Positions 6,842 to 11,327 of a stretch of 11,327 bases of DNA are shown one piece after another; positions within the stretch are counted from its first letter, which is position 1, and each line of letters opens with the position of its first letter. The position numbers and the translations under genes were made by a program. The stretch comes from Nitriliruptoraceae bacterium (GTDB lineage: Bacteria; Actinomycetota; Nitriliruptoria; Nitriliruptorales; Nitriliruptoraceae), in NCBI GenBank assembly GCA_007134165.1, contig SLLJ01000085.1, positions 1 through 11,327 on the forward strand. The letters are read 5' to 3'. The notes under the pieces were generated by a model. It did no database searches and had not been told where the DNA came from. It saw nothing but the letters and a program-made list of their open reading frames with translations.

Positions 6842-7318
6842 TCAGCGCACCTCACAGGCGACCTCGCTGCGCAGCCGGCGGCGTAGCGCCTCGGCGAGCA
6901 GTGCGATGCCAAGCACCGCCAGCACCGGCTGGACCGGCTCGAACCAGGTCAGGGCGCCACTGCTGCCCAGCGCCAGCACCACCAGCTTGTTGCAGGTCGG
7001 GCACCCGATCGCCAGGAACGACAGCACCCCGCCCAGGGTGAAGCGCTTCTCGTCGGCGCCCAGCGGGAGTTGCGGCTCGTCGTGGTCGGTCACGTCCCGG
7101 TCGGTCGTCGGTGCCGGTTCGTTGCGCACGTACGTGGCCAGCAGCAGGCCAGCAAGCACCGCACTGAGCGCGAAGGCCGCGTAGGTCCAGCCCGGCGCCT
7201 CGATCTGCCGGCCGAAGATGGGGTTGGGGATCAGCTCGGTCGGCAGGCCCAGTACCAGCGCCGAGATCAACGTGGCGCCGGCGGCCGCGGCCCAGCGCCT
7301 CGGGCTCCAGGTTCGCAT
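6842..7318 (-). CDS. Small integral membrane protein with CPTCNK cysteine motif
   Basis: 158 residues from the ATG at 7318, supported by GAAGG six bases upstream. I do not recognise a named family. Hydrophobic segments lie at about 9-27, 44-64, 94-124 (possibly two short helices or a re-entrant loop) and 129-146. A charged, Asp/Glu-rich loop (about 65-92) lies between the second and third. The conspicuous feature is AIGCPTCNKLVVLALGSSGA around 103-122, where C106 and C109 form a CXXC pair beside a membrane segment. A third cysteine is near the C-terminus (C155). A CXXC in this setting suggests a redox-active or metal-handling membrane protein. The promoter upstream matches the thiol-stress sigma consensus, which supports a redox role by inference. 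The gene is on its own short transcript or the tail of the glycosyltransferase operon. Confidence 0.75.
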   Translation of the reverse strand: MRTWSPRRWAAAAGATLISALVLGLPTELIPNPIFGRQIEAPGWTYAAFALSAVLAGLLLATYVRNEPAPTTDRDVTDHDEPQLPLGADEKRFTLGGVLSFLAIGCPTCNKLVVLALGSSGALTWFEPVQPVLAVLGIALLAEALRRRLRSEVACEVR

Positions 7319-7355
7319 CGTCGGCCTTCGGGGTCGGGGAGCACACCGTACGAGG

Positions 7356-7383
7356 CAACGTCCTGATGGCGCGGGGTGTTCCC
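7356..7383 (-). promoter_or_regulatory. SigR/SigH-like (ECF, disulfide-stress) promoter of the CPTCNK gene
   Basis: Read on the minus strand, GGGAACA (7383-7377) is followed by 16 bases and then CGTTG (7360-7356). This is a full match to the actinobacterial SigR/SigH consensus as I know it, GGGAAYA-N16-CGTT. Transcription would start near 7349 and give a leader of about 30 bases that contains the GAAGG ribosome site (7329-7325). It lies in the 103-base gap downstream of the GT4 gene, the right place and strand for the membrane protein gene. Confidence 0.55.
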
Positions 7384-7421
7384 GTTTCGTCGACCGGATC
7401 GGTGCGGGCAGGGGGTCGTAC

Positions 7422-8642
7422 TCAACGACGACGTCGCTGCGGAACTGGTGGTCGCACCCCTGTGCGCAGTGGGTGCCCCCTGCGGGCATCGACCACGACC
7501 TCGGCGTAGACGGCCTCGAGGCCGGCGAGGTGGTGGCTGGGGGACCGGCGACCCACCCGTTGGCGGGCGCCGGAACCGAGCTCGAGCCGCCGGGACGGCT
7601 CATCGAGCAGCCGCACCGCCTCATGGGCCAGACCGTCGTCGGTTGGGGCCACCACGCCGCTCACGCCGTCGACGACGACGTCGAGGTCGGGCTGGCGGAC
7701 CACGAGCGCCAGCCCTGCCTGTGCGGCCTCGAGCAGGGTGAGCGGATCGTTCTCGCTGACCGACGCCGAAACGTAGACCTCGGCGAGGTCGTAGGCCGCC
7801 CGCACCTGGGGGTACGGCAGACGGCCCGGCAGCCGCACGTAGCGTTCGAGCCCGGTCCGCCGCACCGCCGCCCGCAGCCGCTTCAGCTCGCCGCCACCAC
7901 CGATCATGAGCAGCCTGATGTCATCGTGTGCGCGCAGCTGGGGGGCCAGGGCGGTGAGCAGCTGGCGGCAGCGCTTCTCGGCGGCCACCCGACCGACGGT
8001 GAGCAGGATCCGGTCCTGCCGTCTGAGCTCGAGCTGGACCCGCAGCTGCGTGCGCGCGGCGGATGCGAGGGCGGGGGCCGGCGGGTGGGGCACGGCGTTG
8101 GGCAGCTGCACCACGTGGTGAGCGGGGGCCAGCCGGGCCAACTGCTGCGCGGCCGTGGATGACGGGGCGATGAGCCGGTCCGCGCCGGACAGGAACCGGC
8201 GCAGCACCCCCTCGAGCCGGTGGGTGGCCCACGGATGCGAGGGGGAGGGCAGCCGCACGTAATGCAGGTAGTGGGCGTAGAAGGTGTGCAGGGTGTGCAC
8301 CCACGGAAGGTCCAGCCGCCGGGCTGCGGCCCGTCCGGCGGCGCCCACCAAACCCTCGGTGTGGGTGTGCACCACCTCGATGTCGTGGTCGTGCAGCCAG
8401 CCGGCGAGCCGCCCGACCCGCACGGGAGCCGCCGTGAGCTGCGCGGACGGCAGCAGCGGCCAGGCGCGCAGCGCAAGGTCGGGTGGCGGCTCGTCGACGG
8501 TCCCGACGCCGTTCGGGGGGCGTGGGGCGACGACCACCACCCGGTGTCCGTGGGCGACCAGTCCCGCCCGCGTCAGCTCGACCATGCGGGTCACGCCGTT
8601 GCGGGTGGGATGGGTGCAGTCGGTGATCAGCGCGATCCGCAT
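7422..8642 (-). CDS. GT4 family glycosyltransferase, diacylglycerol-glucosyltransferase-like
   Basis: 406 residues from the ATG at 8642, where the typical GT4 start MRIALITDCTHPTRNGV begins. The frame could extend 13 codons upstream into the previous gene, but that part is not family-like. It is a GT-B retaining glycosyltransferase. The acceptor-side glycine loop is at 15-18 (NGVT). HTHTEG at 92-97 and HTLHTFYAHYLHYVR at 116-130 resemble the monoglucosyldiacylglycerol synthase branch. The nucleotide-sugar site shows GRVAAEKR at 217-224 (R218, K223). The EX7E motif is E297 to E305 (SENDPLTLLEA), with D299-P300 in place of the usual FG. No signal peptide or transmembrane segment is visible, so it should sit at the cytoplasmic membrane face. 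It starts 4 bases after the upstream gene ends, so the two are co-transcribed. Alternatives are a mannosyl- or other sugar transferase; donor and acceptor are not fixed by sequence. Confidence 0.85.
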   Translation of the reverse strand: MRIALITDCTHPTRNGVTRMVELTRAGLVAHGHRVVVVAPRPPNGVGTVDEPPPDLALRAWPLLPSAQLTAAPVRVGRLAGWLHDHDIEVVHTHTEGLVGAAGRAAARRLDLPWVHTLHTFYAHYLHYVRLPSPSHPWATHRLEGVLRRFLSGADRLIAPSSTAAQQLARLAPAHHVVQLPNAVPHPPAPALASAARTQLRVQLELRRQDRILLTVGRVAAEKRCRQLLTALAPQLRAHDDIRLLMIGGGGELKRLRAAVRRTGLERYVRLPGRLPYPQVRAAYDLAEVYVSASVSENDPLTLLEAAQAGLALVVRQPDLDVVVDGVSGVVAPTDDGLAHEAVRLLDEPSRRLELGSGARQRVGRRSPSHHLAGLEAVYAEVVVDARRGHPLRTGVRPPVPQRRRR

Positions 8643-8646
8643 CCGG

Positions 8647-10182
8647 TCAGCGGATGAAGGTCCGGCCGGTGGCCAGCTCAACGCACCGGTACGCCCCGTC
8701 GTAGGTGCCGGTCGCCTTGTTGCGCACGATCTGTTCGCAGTACAACTCGAGCAGGTCGTCGGCCTCGGTGAGCAGGTCGATGGCCTGCAGGGTCTGGGGC
8801 ACCGTGCGTGCCTCGACGGTGCCGTCGCCGAGCTCGGCGGCGCGCACCGCGCCCCAGCGTTCGTGCCCGCCGACGCGGGGGTTGAAGATCTTGGGCACCG
8901 GGTAGAACGCGAGCTCGCTGGGCTTGGTGATCATCACGTCGACCACGCGCATGAGCAGGTTGGTGGCGTACACCGCGTGAAAGATGTTGTCGTGGAGGAA
9001 CACGTGCAGCCCGCGCACCTCGCCGTCGGCCAGCGCCGTTGCGAACGCCTGGGTGTCCTCCCAGTCGAAGTGGCTCTGGACGAGCCCGGCGTCGGCGCCC
9101 AGTTCCTCGCGCAGCCAGTCCCAGTTCGACTCGTGGTCGCCCAGGTTGACCAGCAGCGCGACGGACCCCTCCCGCAAGCGGGGGAGTAGGTGCTCGATGA
9201 CGGCCATGAACAGCTCGCGCTGTGCGCCCGCCCCGCCCATCGTGAGCAACAGGCGGCGGGGCTCGCCGGCACGCATCCTCGCCAACCGAGCGGCGCAGTC
9301 CCCCTCGATGTTCTCGACCAGTTCGTGATCGACGTGGTGTCCGGTGTAGTGGATCGCCTCCGCCGGGACCGGGCGGAGCACGCGGTCGCGCTCGTCGAAG
9401 CCACGCATGGCCCGGAAGCCGTAGTAGCCGGCCGGTGACTGCACGCCGTGCTTGGCGCCCTCGGTGAGCTGGAAGGCCATCGGCCAGTTGTCGAACATCA
9501 TGTCGACCACGTTGGTCATGCCCCCCGACACCGCGCCCATGCAGTTCCACATGTGGGCGGTCAGGGTCGGCAGCTCGGCGGGCAGCGCGCGGTGCAGGTC
9601 CGCGAACAGCTCGCTCATCTTGTGGTCCTTGACGTTGGTCTTGAGGAAGCGCCACGGCCAGCCCACGATCCAGGTGTTGAGCAGCGTGGACAACCCGGGC
9701 AGCGTCGGGTCACCGGTGGTCACCGGCTCCCACACGTAGCGGTCGAAGGCCCGGGAGCGCTGGCTGATCCGCGACCAGCGGCTGTACCAGGTGTTGCACC
9801 AGTCGATGACCTCGCTGGTGATCCCCGGAATGCTCAGCAGGTCGAGCCAGTAGGGCGTGAATCCCATCGCCCGGGCGGCGGACGCCCCCGCCATCGCGAT
9901 GCGGTAATGGCCGAAACCCATCCGGATGGTCGAGATCAGCACGCCGTTGTCGGTGAGGTGATCGAGCCCACCGGCCTGCGGTGGTCCGTCGACCCGCACG
10001 ACGTCGCGGAGTCCTAGCAGATCGCCGAGGTAGGGGTTGTCGCGGACCTCGAGGTGGTAGGGCTGGTCACGGTCGTCGGCGAACTTGCGCACGAACATCT
10101 GCTGCCAGCGGTCTGCGGCACGCGACTGTCGGCGGGTGATCGGGTTGCCGTACACCTCGTAACGGCCGTTGACCTTGTGCAT
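8647..10182 (-). CDS. Conserved protein, probable GT-B fold enzyme (GT28/MGDG-synthase-like)
   Basis: 511 residues. I do not recognise a named gene. The layout suggests a two-lobed GT-B glycosyltransferase. ISTIRMGFGHYRIA (83-96) resembles the GGGH loop of the MGDG-synthase/MurG N-lobe. RRLLLTMGGAGAQRELF (309-325) resembles the start of the C-lobe (VTGGSxGA). MITKPSELAFYPVPK (417-431) resembles the donor-binding MVTKPGG segment, though E replaces the usual glycines. Residues 111-181 contain eight tryptophans, fitting a segment that dips into the membrane surface. No clear signal peptide or transmembrane helix is seen. A GAGG about nine bases upstream of the ATG at 10182 is a fair ribosome site. 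The gene sits between a sugar permease (45 bases upstream) and a GT4 enzyme (4 bases downstream), which fits glycolipid or envelope-glycan synthesis. It might also be a catalytically altered relative. Confidence 0.6.
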   Translation of the reverse strand: MHKVNGRYEVYGNPITRRQSRAADRWQQMFVRKFADDRDQPYHLEVRDNPYLGDLLGLRDVVRVDGPPQAGGLDHLTDNGVLISTIRMGFGHYRIAMAGASAARAMGFTPYWLDLLSIPGITSEVIDWCNTWYSRWSRISQRSRAFDRYVWEPVTTGDPTLPGLSTLLNTWIVGWPWRFLKTNVKDHKMSELFADLHRALPAELPTLTAHMWNCMGAVSGGMTNVVDMMFDNWPMAFQLTEGAKHGVQSPAGYYGFRAMRGFDERDRVLRPVPAEAIHYTGHHVDHELVENIEGDCAARLARMRAGEPRRLLLTMGGAGAQRELFMAVIEHLLPRLREGSVALLVNLGDHESNWDWLREELGADAGLVQSHFDWEDTQAFATALADGEVRGLHVFLHDNIFHAVYATNLLMRVVDVMITKPSELAFYPVPKIFNPRVGGHERWGAVRAAELGDGTVEARTVPQTLQAIDLLTEADDLLELYCEQIVRNKATGTYDGAYRCVELATGRTFIR

Positions 10183-10227
10183 GGGCGTGCCTCGATCAGA
10201 AGCGTTGGGGGTCGGGACGGCGGCAGG

Positions 10228-11327
10228 TCACTTGATCCCGCTGGTGGCCACGTTCTCGACGAAGTAGCGCTGGGCCAGCACGAACACGGTGACCGGCACC
10301 GCGATGGCGATCATGACGCCGGCCATGATCAGGTTCGGGCTGTCGGCGGCCCGGCCGCCCAGCTGCTGCAACGAGACGGTCAGCACGTGGTTGTCGAGGT
10401 TGCCGCCACCGATCACGATGAACGGCCAGATGAAGCTGTTCCAGGCGTAGAGGAACATGAACGTGGCCAGGGTCGCGATGGCCGGCTTGGACAGCGGCAC
10501 CAGGATGCGCCACAGGATCGTCCACCGTGAGGCGCCGTCGATCACGGCGGCCTCCTCGAGTTCGCGGGGGATCGACACGAAGAACTGGCGGATCAGGAAG
10601 GTGCCGTAGGCGTTGAACACGAACGGGAACACCAGCGCGGCCAGCGAGTTGATCCAGCCCAGCGCGACCATCAGCTGATACAGCGGGATGATCAGGATCA
10701 CGAAGGGCACCATGATCGACCCGATGTACACCAGGAAGATGCCGTCGCGCCCGGGGAACTCGATCCGGGCGAAGGCGTACCCGCCGAGGATCGAGGTCAG
10801 CACCGTCCCGCCGACCACCAGCAGGGTGACCAGCAGGGTGTTGGTCAGGCTTCGGTCCAAGCTCTGCAGCGCGGTCACCTCGGCGAAGTTCTCGGTCCGA
10901 AACGACAGCGAGTCGATGGTCGGCGCGGTGCGCTCGGTGGCCTGCACGGTGTTGTCGGGGTCGTCGGGCAGCGCGAAGACGCCGGCCGTGGTCGCACCGA
11001 CCTGGATCAGCCCCTCGAGCACCTCGCCGTCCACGGTGACGTCGTAGAGGTCCTCCTCGACGCCGTCGACGATCACCGTCTCGGAGTCGATGAACCCGCC
11101 CCGGCGCTCCGCGTCACGGGTCGGCGCACGCACCACCGCGTCGAGGTCGTCGGGCGGCGCGTAGAACCCGATCTGCACGGACTCGACGAGCACGCGCTCC
11201 TCGCCGTCGATGCGGTACAGCGGGCGGGGCTCACCGTCGACCTCGAGGGTGTCCTGGGTGTAGGGCAGCAGCCGCGGCGGGAAGCGGGTGACGTCGCTGA
11301 CCTCCTTGAGCGATCCGAACGCGACCA
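10228..11327 (-). CDS. Carbohydrate ABC transporter permease, MalG type, with large extracytoplasmic insert (N-terminus beyond the window)
   Basis: The frame stays open to the right edge, so the start codon and first membrane segment lie outside. A GTG at 11193 is internal, not the start. 366 residues are visible. The visible N-terminus (AFGSLKEVSDVTRFPPRLLP) is the normal MalG sequence just after membrane segment 1. Instead of about 35-40 residues, some 155 then follow before the second segment (about visible residues 161-183). They are acidic, with short beta-like repeats such as EVDGEP, IDGEE, VDGVEE and TVDGEV. The rest is a standard permease, with the EAA loop at 255-274 (EEAAVIDGAS, then WRILVPLSKPA) and FLYAWNSFIWPFIV after it. 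It should pair with a MalF-type permease and a binding protein to the right. Substrate unknown. It differs clearly from the aglG product at the left of the window, so this is a second sugar importer. Confidence 0.88.
   Translation of the reverse strand, partial: VAFGSLKEVSDVTRFPPRLLPYTQDTLEVDGEPRPLYRIDGEERVLVESVQIGFYAPPDDLDAVVRAPTRDAERRGGFIDSETVIVDGVEEDLYDVTVDGEVLEGLIQVGATTAGVFALPDDPDNTVQATERTAPTIDSLSFRTENFAEVTALQSLDRSLTNTLLVTLLVVGGTVLTSILGGYAFARIEFPGRDGIFLVYIGSIMVPFVILIIPLYQLMVALGWINSLAALVFPFVFNAYGTFLIRQFFVSIPRELEEAAVIDGASRWTILWRILVPLSKPAIATLATFMFLYAWNSFIWPFIVIGGGNLDNHVLTVSLQQLGGRAADSPNLIMAGVMIAIAVPVTVFVLAQRYFVENVATSGIK

Noticed and set aside
7345..7350. TACGGT on the minus strand as a sigma-70 -10 box for the CPTCNK gene
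   Set aside because: No -35 at suitable distance. It coincides with the expected start region of the better supported SigR-like promoter.
7319..7624. Upstream extension of the CPTCNK gene to an earlier start at 7624
   Set aside because: The extra 102 codons overlap the end of the GT4 gene on the same strand and look like out-of-frame sequence. The SigR-like promoter and GAAGG site fit the start at 7318.
7661..7700. GACGACGACGTCGAGGTC-like short repeats
   Set aside because: They encode the D/V-rich part of the GT4 enzyme and reflect codon bias, not a separate repeat element.
11191..11193. GTG taken as the start of the right-hand permease gene
   Set aside because: The frame continues open to the window edge and upstream residues (SLKEV, FPPRLLP) are typical permease sequence, so the true start is outside the window.

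Overview
The window is gene-dense, very GC-rich DNA. It looks like the chromosome of an actinobacterium, probably a deep-branching one. The reasons are a DUF2510/CD225 protein, a DUF2752 protein, a DUF4032 kinase-like protein, sugar ABC operons without their own ATPase gene, and GTG/TTG starts. Genus cannot be read from it. No tRNA, rRNA, CRISPR array, insertion sequence or prophage gene was seen, and no gap without a gene exceeds about 105 bases.

Plus strand, left to right. (1) The 3' part of an alpha-glucoside-type substrate-binding protein gene (AglE-like), then the two permeases aglF and aglG. A perfect 14-bp hairpin separates binding protein from permease, and a perfect 16-bp hairpin closes the operon. 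(2) A DUF4032 protein with a kinase-like catalytic core. (3) A coupled pair of small membrane proteins, DUF2510-CD225 and DUF2752, with a plausible promoter in front. (4) metG, methionyl-tRNA synthetase, possibly read from a leaderless transcript.

Minus strand, from the right edge leftwards. (5) A second MalG-type sugar permease, cut by the window edge, with an extracytoplasmic domain of at least about 155 residues between its first two membrane segments. (6) A 511-residue protein that I read as a GT-B-fold, GT28/MGDG-synthase-like enzyme. (7) A GT4 glycosyltransferase resembling diacylglycerol glucosyltransferases, 4 bases downstream of (6). (8) A small membrane protein with a CPTCNK motif. 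Its promoter region matches the disulfide-stress sigma factor (SigR/SigH) consensus.

How they may work together (inference): the aglEFG set imports an alpha-glucoside using an ATPase encoded elsewhere. The right-hand operon links another sugar importer to two glycosyltransferases and may make a glycolipid or envelope glycan. The two groups converge between metG and the CPTCNK gene. The most unusual items are the thiol-stress promoter on the CPTCNK gene, the enlarged permease, and the tryptophan-rich GT28-like protein paired with a GT4 enzyme.
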